Source: Limosilactobacillus caccae (GTDB lineage Bacteria > Bacillota > Bacilli > Lactobacillales > Lactobacillaceae). Taken from it: a DNA stretch of 64,000 bases. A program made the position numbers and the translations under genes. Shown in pieces: positions 36,137-45,303 of the stretch. Every line of letters starts with the position of its first letter. The first letter of the stretch is position 1. The stretch lies in contig NZ_FTOY01000010.1 of NCBI RefSeq assembly GCF_900156885.1, positions 186,001 to 250,000 on the forward strand, in the 5' to 3' direction. Below the pieces are notes generated by a model. It saw nothing but the letters and a program-made list of their open reading frames with translations. It searched no databases and was not told where the DNA came from.

Positions 36137-36837
36137 GCCTTTTTCCCCTCCTTCTTTAGCAAGGCGGTCGTAAAGTACGGTAGCTTATCCTCCACAGCAT
36201 AATCTGATAGCCGGCGGACCCGTTGCGTTGCCATCGAAGCATTTTCTACCACGATCGTCTTATCAAGCAGGTTACGTTCCTGCAAGATCCGGTAAACCTT
36301 CGCGAAGTTAGTCGCAATTTTCATGATGACGACATTATCATTCAGGTCGATCACCTGGGTTAACTTGCTTTCCGCGGCCGTGGCCGGAACCACCTCTAAG
36401 GACTCCTCGTCGAGCATTAGCGGAACCGAAAGACTAGCAGCGATTTGACTAAACGAGGAGATCCCCGCAATCGTCTGAACATCAATATCCGAAACCAGCA
36501 TGTCCGCGATATAGCTAAAAGTACTGTAAACTGATGGGTCACCAAGGGTTAAGAACCCCACGTTGTGTCCTGCTTGCACATCAGCTTTAATCTCATCTGC
36601 AATTGTGCGCCAACTGGCCATCTTAGTTTCCCAGTCATTTACCATCGGGAAGTGGCGTTTTTTAACCGTTAGCGTTTCTGGCAGGTATGGTGCCGCTATC
36701 CGTTCGGCGACACTCTTGCTCCCCTTGTGGGCCTGCGGAGCATATAAAATATCAAGTTGCTTAATTGTCGCCACCGCCTTAACTGTCAACAGGTCACTGT
36801 CACCGGGGCCAACACCGATGCCATAAAAACTAGCCAT
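36133..36837 (-). CDS. cbiL: Cobalt-factor II C20-methyltransferase
   Basis: A 234-residue SAM-dependent tetrapyrrole methylase, starting [19 protein letters not shown] with [17 protein letters not shown] and [17 protein letters not shown]. It methylates cobalt-factor II at C20. Neighbours cbiK and cbiM confirm the anaerobic (cobalt-early) route. Confidence 0.95.
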   Translation of the reverse strand: MASFYGIGVGPGDSDLLTVKAVATIKQLDILYAPQAHKGSKSVAERIAAPYLPETLTVKKRHFPMVNDWETKMASWRTIADEIKADVQAGHNVGFLTLGDPSVYSTFSYIADMLVSDIDVQTIAGISSFSQIAASLSVPLMLDEESLEVVPATAAESKLTQVIDLNDNVVIMKIATNFAKVYRILQERNLLDKTIVVENASMATQRVRRLSDYAVEDKLPYFTTALLKKEGKKA

Positions 36838-36850
36838 TATCTCACCTTCT

Positions 36851-37618
36851 CTAAATGATTTCCTTTAACTTTGCAATAAACATATCGTGAATCTCCGGGT
36901 ATTCTCCCAATCCCTTTAAGACGGGGTGGGCAGTGATCCCGTGCTTTTTTAAAATGCACTTCCACGAGTCTGGGTCATTAGACGCCATGTCGTTATGGGC
37001 GTGATTGCCCGCCACCATCATCAACGGTTGCATAAAGACCTTTGTCACTTGCGCATGCTTTAACCGCATCACTTCATCCTCAATGTCCGGATAGCTTTCG
37101 ACTGCCCCAACGTAACTCTTCGCGCCAGCCAGCATGTGGTCGAGGCAAGCGTAAGTAGTAAATGAACTATGGGCGGTACCATGGCCCATCCATAAGATTG
37201 CTTTACCACTCGGCAGGTACGCACTTTGCTTTTTCAAAAAGTCCGTCAGCCGTTCAAAGTCCGCAAATGTCTCAAGAAGTGGCGGCGTCAGCCTAAGCAG
37301 CTTAAACCTGTCCCTGTATTCAGAAACGACATCTTTAACCAGGCCATACTCAATTCCTGGAATAATGTGCAGGGACTGGACGTACACTTCTTCGTAACCC
37401 CGGTCAAGCAGCTTACTTAACGCCGTTGCCGGATCATCAATTGTCAGTCCTTCCTTTTCCTGAATTCGCTTGCGAACGATTTTGGAGGTAAATGCCCGGA
37501 ATACATCGTAATCGGGAAAAGCACAGCTGATTGCCCGTTCGGTTGTCCCAATGGTCTTCTTACGTGTCTCGGGAAAAGTTGTCCCAAAGCTCACTGCTAA
37601 AATTGCCTTCTTAGTCAC
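36851..37618 (-). CDS. cbiK: Sirohydrochlorin cobaltochelatase
   Basis: A 255-residue anaerobic cobaltochelatase. AILAVSFGTTFPETRKKTIGTTERAI at the start, metal-binding histidines in WMGHGTAHSSFTTY and MMVAGNHAHNDMASND. It inserts Co2+ into sirohydrochlorin. GTG 37618 is chosen: GAGGAGG is about 9 bases upstream and the extra codons of the longer frame (to 37675) are unlike the family. The start overlaps the end of cobA/hemD by eight bases. Confidence 0.95.
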   Translation of the reverse strand: MTKKAILAVSFGTTFPETRKKTIGTTERAISCAFPDYDVFRAFTSKIVRKRIQEKEGLTIDDPATALSKLLDRGYEEVYVQSLHIIPGIEYGLVKDVVSEYRDRFKLLRLTPPLLETFADFERLTDFLKKQSAYLPSGKAILWMGHGTAHSSFTTYACLDHMLAGAKSYVGAVESYPDIEDEVMRLKHAQVTKVFMQPLMMVAGNHAHNDMASNDPDSWKCILKKHGITAHPVLKGLGEYPEIHDMFIAKLKEII

Positions 37619-39008
37619 GCCTAAATTCCTCCTCGATTGCCTTGACTGTTTCTTTAATTTCTGACCGGCAGTCAATTACTTCCTGGAAGCCTAGTTTAGT
37701 TGCAGCAGCACTGATTGTCGGTCCCATCGTAAATGCCTTCAGGCCGGCCAGTTGTGCACGCTGTGAATCATCAAGGGCGAGGACAAAGTCATTGAGACTA
37801 TCCGTGCTAGGGAAAACCACCGCATTAAATTCGGCCAGGTCAAATGGCAGTTGCCGGGGATGGGGGGCTTTTTGGTAAAGCGGCAGAAAGTGACCGCCGG
37901 TTGTCAGCGGCTTTTCCCCACCAAGTTCAACATAATCAGTTGGTAAGTTAACTTCAGCTAATACGCCGTCGGCAATTAGCCCCGCCGTTGCGAGATGGCG
38001 GGCCACAACTTGGTTTAATGCAATAATCTTCTTCCCGGTCAGGGCCCGTAAGTCCTTACCCGTGTTGACGAGCTGGTTAACAAACTGTTGGTAGGCCGCG
38101 ATGCTATCAACCAGTAAAACTGGCGCCTGGTCAACCACTGTGAGGTCCGCCGTTAGGGCCTGCTTGGCCGTCCGCTGGTAAAAGTCCGCAGTCGCGCCCC
38201 GGTCTACTAGCTGGTTAAAGAGCCGTTGCCGTTTACTGTACGGAAGCAAAACATGAACTCCCTGCAACGGCCGGGAAACGTTTAGTTGCGCACTTAACTT
38301 GACGACATCCCCCACCGCAATCAGTGCTGGTGACGAAATGTGGTGACGAGCTACCAGGTCGTTTATCGTGGCGAGGTCACCGGTGACCATTTTTTGCCGC
38401 CACTGTGTTGCCCATTGAATAACCGCAACCGGGGTTGCCTTTTCCTTACCATGGGCAACCAATTCCCTGCAAATCGTTGGCAGTTGCGCCATCCCCATCA
38501 AGAAAACGAGGGTCCCTTCCTGGTGGGCAATGTTGCCCCAGTCGAGTTCCTTTTGCCCATCCTTTTTATGGTGACCCGTGATGATATGGAAACTAGAGGC
38601 ATAGTCCCGGTGAGTAATCGGTATCCCGCCGGCAGCCAGGCCCGCAATCGCACTGGTAATTCCGGGAACGACTTCAAAGACCACGCCCTGTTGTTCAAGA
38701 ACCTGGGCTTCCTCGCCACCGCGGCCAAAGACGTATGGGTCACCTGCTTTAAGCCGGACAACATTTTTTCCATCCCGGGCATAATCGACCAGTAACTGGT
38801 TAATCTGCGACTGCTTGACCTTGTGGTGCTCAGGAAGCTTCCCAACATCAACCAAGCTAGCCTTGTCACTGGTAAAGGCCAGTAGTGACGGGTCAATTAG
38901 GCGGTCATACAAGACAACATCCGCTTCATGTAGGCGGCGTTTGCCAATTAACGTCAATAATTCTGGGTCACCAGGGCCAGCCCCCAAAAGTGTTACTCTA
39001 CCATTCAT
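37611..39008 (-). CDS. cobA/hemD: Uroporphyrinogen-III C-methyltransferase fused to uroporphyrinogen-III synthase
   Basis: A 465-residue fusion. Residues 1 to about 240 are a CobA/SUMT methylase (RVTLLGAGPGDPELLTLIGKRRL, YDRLIDPSLL, RLKAGDPYVFGRGGEEA, PGITSAIAGLAAGGIPITHRD) making precorrin-2. Residues about 250-465 are a HemD-like domain (GVHVLLPYSKRQRLFNQLVDRGA, AVVFPSTDSLNDFVLAL, KAFTMGPTISAAATKLGF). ATG 39008 has GGAGGAACACA in front; the longer frame to 39092 is not used. The fusion is known in L. reuteri-type cob clusters; a separate hemD is also present at 24328. Confidence 0.92.
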   Translation of the reverse strand: MNGRVTLLGAGPGDPELLTLIGKRRLHEADVVLYDRLIDPSLLAFTSDKASLVDVGKLPEHHKVKQSQINQLLVDYARDGKNVVRLKAGDPYVFGRGGEEAQVLEQQGVVFEVVPGITSAIAGLAAGGIPITHRDYASSFHIITGHHKKDGQKELDWGNIAHQEGTLVFLMGMAQLPTICRELVAHGKEKATPVAVIQWATQWRQKMVTGDLATINDLVARHHISSPALIAVGDVVKLSAQLNVSRPLQGVHVLLPYSKRQRLFNQLVDRGATADFYQRTAKQALTADLTVVDQAPVLLVDSIAAYQQFVNQLVNTGKDLRALTGKKIIALNQVVARHLATAGLIADGVLAEVNLPTDYVELGGEKPLTTGGHFLPLYQKAPHPRQLPFDLAEFNAVVFPSTDSLNDFVLALDDSQRAQLAGLKAFTMGPTISAAATKLGFQEVIDCRSEIKETVKAIEEEFRRD

Positions 39009-39756
39009 TGTGTTCCTCCAAGTACGCTGACAATTCATCAAGGCTCGCGACAACTTGTGGATAAGCCATCTGCGGTCGGCGGATAACAACACACGGGATC
39101 CCTAGCTGCGCACATGCCGCTATTTTTTCTTGAATCCCCCCTTGCCGACCACTTTCCTTCGTGACCACCACCGCGGCATTCGCGTGTTTGAATAAATCAA
39201 CATTTAAGGCAACCGAAAACGGTCCCTGGATTGCATCAATTTGCGATGCGATAAATCCGGCATCCGTAAGGTTAGCCATCACCCGGGTGGTTGGAAGCAC
39301 CCGCACATGCAGGCGGCTAACCCCCAGGCGTTGCGCATATTCTGGCGCAGTCTTACTACCAGTAGACAGGTAAATTTTTCCCGTAAGCTCTTTTAAGTAG
39401 TCACAAGCTGCCGTTAATGAATCGACCATCTTTAACGGCGCATCCTTGCTGTACGTATTCTGCCGCTCAAACCGTAAATACGGTAAGTCCAGGTCTACGG
39501 CCGTCGCCATTGCTAACTGCGAAATCACCCGGGCAAAGGGGTGGGTTGCATCTAAAATCAAGCTAATTTGCTGGTCACGACAGAATTGGCGAATGCTTTC
39601 TTCCGTAAAGGTTGTTTTAACAACGTTTTTCGCGTGGTGTCCTGCTAATTCCGCCCCATAGTCACTGATGACCGACACCACAAACGGTCGTTGCTGAGCA
39701 GACAAAAGATCAGCAACCGCCAAACTTTCCGTTGTTCCACCAAGCAGTAAAATCAT
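38998..39756 (-). CDS. cbiJ: Cobalt-precorrin-6A reductase
   Basis: A 252-residue NAD(P)H reductase starting MILLLGGTTESLAVADLL, with ILDATHPFARVISQLAM (conserved DATHPFA), LRFERQ, and VTKESGRQGGIQEKIAAC near the end. Reduces the macrocycle of cobalt-precorrin-6A. Overlaps cbiH by four bases (ATGA) and cobA/hemD by 11. Confidence 0.94.
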   Translation of the reverse strand: MILLLGGTTESLAVADLLSAQQRPFVVSVISDYGAELAGHHAKNVVKTTFTEESIRQFCRDQQISLILDATHPFARVISQLAMATAVDLDLPYLRFERQNTYSKDAPLKMVDSLTAACDYLKELTGKIYLSTGSKTAPEYAQRLGVSRLHVRVLPTTRVMANLTDAGFIASQIDAIQGPFSVALNVDLFKHANAAVVVTKESGRQGGIQEKIAACAQLGIPCVVIRRPQMAYPQVVASLDELSAYLEEHNEW

Positions 39757-40478
39757 AGTGTGTAGCCCCGCGGGGTGATCATTCGCCCATCTTGAACATA
39801 GGTATTCTTATTCCCGACGATCACAATTGTCGTCATGTTAATCTCAGTTTCATCAAGGTCCTTGATGGTGGTAACCTTGTCAATTTCTTTTGGTCGCGCG
39901 ACATCCTTACCAATTCCCACAACAGTATCAGGGGACTTGTATTTGAGGATGATATCAAGTGCCTTGCGTAAGTGATGTGGGCGGCCCTTACTACGTGGAT
40001 TGTAGAGGCAGATCACAAAATCAGCCTTAGCCGCAGCATCAACCCGGGCGGTGATTACGTCCCACGGGGTCATGAGGTCGCTCAAACTAATGTGACAAAA
40101 ATCGTTCATCAACGGTGCTCCCAAGTGGGCAGCGGCGGCGATACTTGCGGTCACCCCGGGGATAACCTTCACGTCAATATGCTCATCCATCTTGCCTGCC
40201 AATTCGAGGACGAGGCCAGCCATGCCGTAGATCCCGGCATCCCCACTTGAAATAATGGCAACATCCTTGCCGGTTGCCGCAATTTCCAGGGCCTTTTTAC
40301 AACGGTCAATTTCACCCCGCATCCCGGTAACAACCAGTTCTTTGCCTTCAATCATGTCTTCGATTAACCGGACATAGGTTGCATAGCCGACAATGGTGTG
40401 GGTGTTTTCAATTACTTGCCGTGCTTCCTCCGTCATTAATTCTTTTGCTCCTGGTCCGAGACCAACTACGTATAACAT
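39753..40478 (-). CDS. cbiH: Cobalt-precorrin-3 C17-methyltransferase (ring contraction)
   Basis: A 241-residue tetrapyrrole methylase: LYVVGLGPGAKELMTEEARQVI, ISSGDAGIYGMAGLVLEL, IPGVTASIAAAAHLGAPLMNDFCHISLSDLMTPW and ICLYNPRSKGRPHHL are diagnostic of CbiH/CobJ, which methylates C17 and contracts the ring. Start ATG 40478 has GGAGG upstream. It sits 11 bases downstream of cbiG, the partner acting on the next step. Confidence 0.96.
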   Translation of the reverse strand: MLYVVGLGPGAKELMTEEARQVIENTHTIVGYATYVRLIEDMIEGKELVVTGMRGEIDRCKKALEIAATGKDVAIISSGDAGIYGMAGLVLELAGKMDEHIDVKVIPGVTASIAAAAHLGAPLMNDFCHISLSDLMTPWDVITARVDAAAKADFVICLYNPRSKGRPHHLRKALDIILKYKSPDTVVGIGKDVARPKEIDKVTTIKDLDETEINMTTIVIVGNKNTYVQDGRMITPRGYTL

Positions 40479-40489
40479 ATTTTTTCCTC

Positions 40490-41548
40490 CTAAATCTCGT
40501 ACAGCCGACTAAGGACCATCGTAACTTCATGACCGACATAACGCTCCGTGGTGGTGCGACTGCCACTAGCAAAATCCGCTGCTGCACACGCAACGTTGCC
40601 TACCCCCACAGTCTTTAAGACAAATGGTGATGCCGGATAGTGGGCACTGGCCGCTTGCAGTTGTGCCGCGGTGAAAAATTCAAGTTCCGCACCGATTGTC
40701 GTTGCCAGGTACTGGATTGCCCCTTCTTCTTGCTTAACATCAATCGACACCGCCTTAACGATTGATTGCCATAGTAAGTGGTGCTGGGCACAAAACTCTG
40801 CAAAGGCTTCTTGGATCATCCCATCGGTGACCCCTTTCCGGCAACCAATCCCTAAGACATTAATCCGTGGAACGACTTGCACAGCGTCAACAAGCTTAGC
40901 AAAGCGATCGTGGTCCGACACAATCACTAATGGAACTCCCGCCTTGTGCTGGTCAACCTGGTCAAGAACGGTAAAACCGGTAAGTTCACCCGCAAATTTT
41001 TGCAAATAAGGCTCAATAAAGAGTTCGACTGGCTTTTTTTCCGCCAGCAACCGGTTAAAGAATTTCGTGTTCTTCTTAAAGTTGGGGTACCAACCATTTA
41101 GCCGTTTTGCGAGCATATCCAGGGACTGAACATGCTCGGTATCGGTAGCGGTCGTAATTACTGGGTCAGCACCGGTTAAACGGGCAACTAACTGGGTCCA
41201 CTCGTTTGCCCCGCCAACGTGGCCGGACAATAAGCTGATGACATGGTTGGCTTTCTCATCCATCACCAGCACAGCAGGATCAACCGTTTTGTCAACGATT
41301 ACCCCTGCCAATGACCGGATAACGATCCCTGTTGCCATCACGCAAATTACACAATCGTACTCCCGGAAAAGGCGGTGAATAGTCGGGGTAAATTCCCCCT
41401 TAGCAAATGCCACTGCTCCTGCTTGCGCCAACCGCTGGGGCAAAAAAAGGTCGGTCATTAGCTGTTGTTGCCCTGCTAGCAGCTCGACCAGGCGTCGCGC
41501 TGTTTTCTCGCCGCCAGTCGTTAGTGCAATCACTGCAAATCGTTTCAT
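40490..41548 (-). CDS. cbiG: Cobalt-precorrin-5A hydrolase
   Basis: A 352-residue CbiG that opens the delta-lactone and releases the two-carbon unit. N-terminal FAVIALTTGGEKTARRLVELL, central VCVMATGIVIRSLAGVIVDKTVDPAVLVMDEKANHVISLLSGHVGGAN (conserved ring), and C-terminal CobE-like part LGIGCRKGVTDGMIQEAF with VGNVACAAADFASG. Length fits the single-gene CbiG of anaerobic clusters. Confidence 0.95.
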   Translation of the reverse strand: MKRFAVIALTTGGEKTARRLVELLAGQQQLMTDLFLPQRLAQAGAVAFAKGEFTPTIHRLFREYDCVICVMATGIVIRSLAGVIVDKTVDPAVLVMDEKANHVISLLSGHVGGANEWTQLVARLTGADPVITTATDTEHVQSLDMLAKRLNGWYPNFKKNTKFFNRLLAEKKPVELFIEPYLQKFAGELTGFTVLDQVDQHKAGVPLVIVSDHDRFAKLVDAVQVVPRINVLGIGCRKGVTDGMIQEAFAEFCAQHHLLWQSIVKAVSIDVKQEEGAIQYLATTIGAELEFFTAAQLQAASAHYPASPFVLKTVGVGNVACAAADFASGSRTTTERYVGHEVTMVLSRLYEI

Positions 41549-41551
41549 TGG

Positions 41552-42313
41552 TTACTTACTTTTCTGGCGGAACATGGTACTAAAACTGGCGTCGTAAAGG
41601 TGGGAATAGTTATATTCATCCCCCAAGAACTTGCCAACCATGATCAGGGCCGTCCGGCGAATATCTGCATCGTGGACCTTTTGCGCAATATCCGCTAAGG
41701 TGCCCCGGACTTCCTTTTCGTCTGGCCAGGTTGCCTTGTAAATCACGGCAGCGGGTGTATCAGTTGGATAGCCGCCCGCAATCAGTTGGTCAACGACCTT
41801 CTTGATTCCCTGAACGGATAAGAAGATTACCATCGACGTCTGGTGTTGGGCTAGGGACTGGAGAGATTCCTTTTCAGGAACCGGGGTCCGCCCAGCCATC
41901 CGGGTGATGATTACACTCTGGGAAACTTCGGGGACAGTATACTCAACCCCCATGCTCGACGCGGCTCCCAGGAAGGAGCTAACGCCAGGAACGCATTGGT
42001 AGTCAATGCCCCGCTTCTTCATTTCCTCAATCTGCTCCCGAATTGAACCATAGATTGAAAAGTCCCCCGTCTGCAGGCGGACAACTTCTTTATCCGCTTT
42101 TACTGATTCTTCCATCCGGTCAACGATATCGTCCAACGTCATCGTGGCGCTATCGTATAATTCCGCACCATCCTTACAGTAGTTAAGCAAGTCCTTATTA
42201 ATCAGCGAACCGGCGTAAATCACAACATCAGCTTCCGCCAGTAACTTGTACCCCTTTAAGGTGATTAGGTCAGTCTCACCAGGTCCTGCACCTACAAAAC
42301 TTACAATTGCCAT
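41552..42313 (-). CDS. cbiF: Cobalt-precorrin-4 C11-methyltransferase
   Basis: A 253-residue SAM-dependent methylase: [93 protein letters not shown] are classic CbiF segments. It methylates C11. Lies between cbiT and cbiG with short spacers. Confidence 0.96.
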   Translation of the reverse strand: MAIVSFVGAGPGETDLITLKGYKLLAEADVVIYAGSLINKDLLNYCKDGAELYDSATMTLDDIVDRMEESVKADKEVVRLQTGDFSIYGSIREQIEEMKKRGIDYQCVPGVSSFLGAASSMGVEYTVPEVSQSVIITRMAGRTPVPEKESLQSLAQHQTSMVIFLSVQGIKKVVDQLIAGGYPTDTPAAVIYKATWPDEKEVRGTLADIAQKVHDADIRRTALIMVGKFLGDEYNYSHLYDASFSTMFRQKSK

Positions 42314-42328
42314 CTATCTCAATCCTTT

Positions 42329-42883
42329 CTATTTTGTCGCACTAACAATAATCGTCGGGTTATTGGGCTTGAAGAAGTGCCCCTTCCCTAGTTGATGCCA
42401 GCGAAGAACCCCGACTTCAACCATCTCAATCTCCTTAAAGCCAGCTTGTTCTAACAACTTTTCGACCTGCATCGCGTTTTCAAATAAGATAAAGTTCAAC
42501 CCAATTGTTCCACCAGCTGGTAGGTGGTCGCTCGCAAAATCGATAATTTCTGCAAGGTGGGCGCCGCTTCCCCCAACAAAAATTGCATCATAGCACCGGT
42601 CAGGAATATCTGTTGGTGCAAGGCCGTCAATCAATTCCACATTGGTCAATTCGAACTTGGCAATGTTTTCCTTGATAATTGCGATTCCGTCAGGGTTCAT
42701 CTCAATTGCGGTCACTGCTAAATTAGGGTAGTCGTGCGCTGCCTGGATACTAACGCTTCCCGTTCCAGCGCCAATGTCTAAGAAGGTGGCCTTATTCGCC
42801 AGGTCCAGCTTGTCAATACTGATCGCCCGCACCTCTGACTTGGTCATCGGCACCTTATTTCTTAAAAATTCATCATCACGCAT
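42329..42883 (-). CDS. cbiT: Cobalt-precorrin-6B C15-methyltransferase / decarboxylase
   Basis: A 184-residue class I SAM methyltransferase: MRDDEFLRNKVPMTKSEVRAISIDKL (typical CbiT start), LDIGAGTGSVSIQAAHDYP (SAM motif I), and YDAIFVGGSGAHLAEII. It decarboxylates C12 acetate and methylates C15, paired with CbiE, whose gene overlaps it by eight bases. Confidence 0.95.
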   Translation of the reverse strand: MRDDEFLRNKVPMTKSEVRAISIDKLDLANKATFLDIGAGTGSVSIQAAHDYPNLAVTAIEMNPDGIAIIKENIAKFELTNVELIDGLAPTDIPDRCYDAIFVGGSGAHLAEIIDFASDHLPAGGTIGLNFILFENAMQVEKLLEQAGFKEIEMVEVGVLRWHQLGKGHFFKPNNPTIIVSATK

Positions 42884-43478
42884 TTGTAATAATCACCACG
42901 TTCATTCCGTATTCACGATCTTCAACCGTTGTCTCATCATGCTTACTTATTTGTTCGTCAGGGTAGCTCAGCCGTTCACCGATATAAAGGGTACGGTGAA
43001 GACCCCGTTTTTTAATTTCCTGGGCAATTTCATACGGCCCTAACTGACTGTCAGTCACCATTCCAACCTTGTCATGGCGCAGGAGAAAATCAAAGTCCGG
43101 GACCCGGCCATGGCTACTCGTAAAGTAAGCATTATTCATCGACAGGTGGAGCTGGTGGAACATGTACTGAATGGAACTGATTCCAGGAACAATGACCACC
43201 TGCTGTTCGCTAAAGTTCGTCGTCACCCATGTCCCAATGCCGTAAAGCAACGGATCACCGGAGGCAAGTAGGACAACCTGCTTCGCTGAATTAGCGGTCA
43301 AGTACTCCTTCAGTTCACCTAGCCGGGGAAGCTTCATCGCCTTCTCTGCCGGAATCTTTGGGAAAGTTTTTAACTGCCGCGCCGAGCCAATGACCACATC
43401 TGCTTGTGCCAGCAACTGTTGCGTTCCCGCTAAGCGTAGTCCTGGATCGCCAGGACCGATTCCTAATACCGTTATCAT
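42876..43478 (-). CDS. cbiE: Cobalt-precorrin-7 C5-methyltransferase
   Basis: A 200-residue tetrapyrrole methylase: ITVLGIGPGDPGLRLAGTQQLL, GSARQLKTF, LLASGDPLLYGIGTWV, VPGISSIQYMFHQLHLSMN. Methylates C5. ATG 43478 is chosen because AAGGA lies nine bases upstream and the ATGA overlap with the cbiD stop (43475) is standard; ATG 43484 is closer to the site. Confidence 0.94.
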   Translation of the reverse strand: MITVLGIGPGDPGLRLAGTQQLLAQADVVIGSARQLKTFPKIPAEKAMKLPRLGELKEYLTANSAKQVVLLASGDPLLYGIGTWVTTNFSEQQVVIVPGISSIQYMFHQLHLSMNNAYFTSSHGRVPDFDFLLRHDKVGMVTDSQLGPYEIAQEIKKRGLHRTLYIGERLSYPDEQISKHDETTVEDREYGMNVVIITNA

Positions 43479-44635
43479 TGCCATTCATCCTTAATCTCTG
43501 CTAGGGGCTTACTTGCCGCTAAAAAGCCGGTTTCGCGGGAAAAGATAACCGCATCCACCGCAACTTGCGGCTCACGATGGGCCAGCAGGTTTTCTGCCCG
43601 CTTCTTGATTTTATCGACGATTAGCTGGTAAACCTCCTGGTAGCCAGCCTCATTGATCATTTTGATCATCGAAATGGTCGTCAGGCAGCCGTAGATTTGC
43701 CGCAGGAACTCGGTCGGCACCCCGCCGAGGAGGGCAAGGTTTGCGACCATAATTTCCGCCCGCGCATCAGCATCCTTACTGTGGGTGGAGAAAATTCCGC
43801 CAGAAACCTTAACCATCTTCCCTAAGTCACCAACAATCAAAACCTTATTGAATTGCAGACGCTGAGTTTCATGGAGGACATAGCCAACAAAGTTACTCAT
43901 CTGAACAATCTTGCTGCCGGGGATGCCGAGTTCATCCTTCGCGAAGTCCTCACCATAATTTCCCGGAACAAGGACAAGGGATTTGTCCCCCCGCTTGCGG
44001 TGGATATTCATCTCGATTGAGATTGAATGCTTCCAGCTCGACTCGGACATCGGGGTAACCACCCCACTGGTGCCGAGGATTGAAATCCCCCCGACAATCC
44101 CTAACTTGGGGTTATAGGTTAACTTTGCGATCCGTTCACCTTCAGGAACCGCGATAACAATGTCGACTCCCTGGTCAGCCCCTAATTCCTTCCGGGCAGC
44201 TTCCTTAATTACTCGTCGGGGGGTCGGATTGATTGCAGGCATCCCTGGTTTGTTAGCAAGTCCCGCCTTGGTTACCCGGCCAACTCCCTTCCCACCGTCA
44301 AGGTGAATCTCATTATCATCCCGGAGCTTAACCGTAGCAAAGATCAGTGCCCCGTCTGTTGCATCTTGATCATCGCCACCGTCTTTTTTAATTGCACAAC
44401 TAGCCGTCTGCTCATCGAAGTCGGTCTGTTCAACATCGAAAATGGCTACTTTACCGTTAGCCGCGTGAACGGTTACCGTTTCTTGGGGCTCCTGGTTAAG
44501 CAGGGTGCGGATAGCAGCGACGGTCGCCGCCGTTGCCGTGGTCCCAGTCGTAAAGCCCTTCCGTAGTTTCCGCCCGTTATAATAAACGAAATTGTCTTCC
44601 GCCTCGTTATTTGGTGTGACGGCCATATTCATCAC
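43475..44635 (-). CDS. cbiD: Cobalt-precorrin-5B C1-methyltransferase
   Basis: A 386-residue CbiD. LRKGFTTGTTATAATVAAIRTLL at the N-terminus, GVGRVTKAGLANKPGMPAINPTPRRVI, and LGIVGGISILGTSGVVTPMSE are the family landmarks. It methylates C1, the step that in the anaerobic path follows CbiG. The start could be ATG 44626 rather than 44635; both lie inside the 3' end of cbiC. Confidence 0.95.
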   Translation of the reverse strand: MMNMAVTPNNEAEDNFVYYNGRKLRKGFTTGTTATAATVAAIRTLLNQEPQETVTVHAANGKVAIFDVEQTDFDEQTASCAIKKDGGDDQDATDGALIFATVKLRDDNEIHLDGGKGVGRVTKAGLANKPGMPAINPTPRRVIKEAARKELGADQGVDIVIAVPEGERIAKLTYNPKLGIVGGISILGTSGVVTPMSESSWKHSISIEMNIHRKRGDKSLVLVPGNYGEDFAKDELGIPGSKIVQMSNFVGYVLHETQRLQFNKVLIVGDLGKMVKVSGGIFSTHSKDADARAEIMVANLALLGGVPTEFLRQIYGCLTTISMIKMINEAGYQEVYQLIVDKIKKRAENLLAHREPQVAVDAVIFSRETGFLAASKPLAEIKDEWQ

Positions 44636-45293
44636 CTAATTTCTCAATATCCATGTTATACATCACCGCATTGATTAAGGCGGCCGCGAGATTACTGCCA
44701 CCCTTCCGGCCTAGCGCGACGATTGCAGGAATATCTGACTCGTATAATGCCTGCTTGCTCTCGGCCGCTTCAACAAAGCCGACTGGCACACCGATCGCTG
44801 CCGCCACATCTAAGCGGCCTGCTTCAACCATCTCTAGGATTTTGTGCAGGGCGGTAGGGGCGTTTCCAACGATAAATACCTTTTCTGCCGTATCTTCTTC
44901 AGCCGCAACTTCAATGGCCGCCATTGAACGGGTAATGCCCTTTTGCTGGGCCATTGCAATCACCCGGGGATCACGGATTAAGCAGTGGTAGCTAACGCCG
45001 AGCTTATCAAGGCGCCGCTTATTAATCCCCGACAACGCCATCGTGGTATCGGTATAAATCGTGCCATGATTTTCTAAAACGTGTTGTAATTTTAGTAAGA
45101 CATTATGCGTAAACTTCAGGTTCTTGAGGTAATCAAAGTCCGCCGTGGTATGAATAGCCCGCTTGATTACGGCCTCTTGCAATGGACTGGCAAATTGATA
45201 ATCTGGGTCAATTTGGTCAATCTCTTCTTGAATTATTTGAAAACTACGGTCTGTTATCTGATGGGGAACAGTGATATATCCTTCTTTTTCCAT
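44607..45293 (-). CDS. cbiC: Cobalt-precorrin-8 methylmutase
   Basis: A 228-residue CbiC that moves the methyl from C11 to C12 to give cobyrinic acid. VIKRAIHTTADFDYLKNL (catalytic His), TIYTDTTMALSGINKRRL, FIVGNAPTALHKILEMVEAG, PVGFVEAAESKQAL and LGRKGGSNLAAALINA are clear. The N-terminus has about 25 residues before the canonical region. Ten bases downstream of cbiB. Confidence 0.96.
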   Translation of the reverse strand: MEKEGYITVPHQITDRSFQIIQEEIDQIDPDYQFASPLQEAVIKRAIHTTADFDYLKNLKFTHNVLLKLQHVLENHGTIYTDTTMALSGINKRRLDKLGVSYHCLIRDPRVIAMAQQKGITRSMAAIEVAAEEDTAEKVFIVGNAPTALHKILEMVEAGRLDVAAAIGVPVGFVEAAESKQALYESDIPAIVALGRKGGSNLAAALINAVMYNMDIEKLGDEYGRHTK

Positions 45294-45303
45294 ATTTCCA
45301 CTC

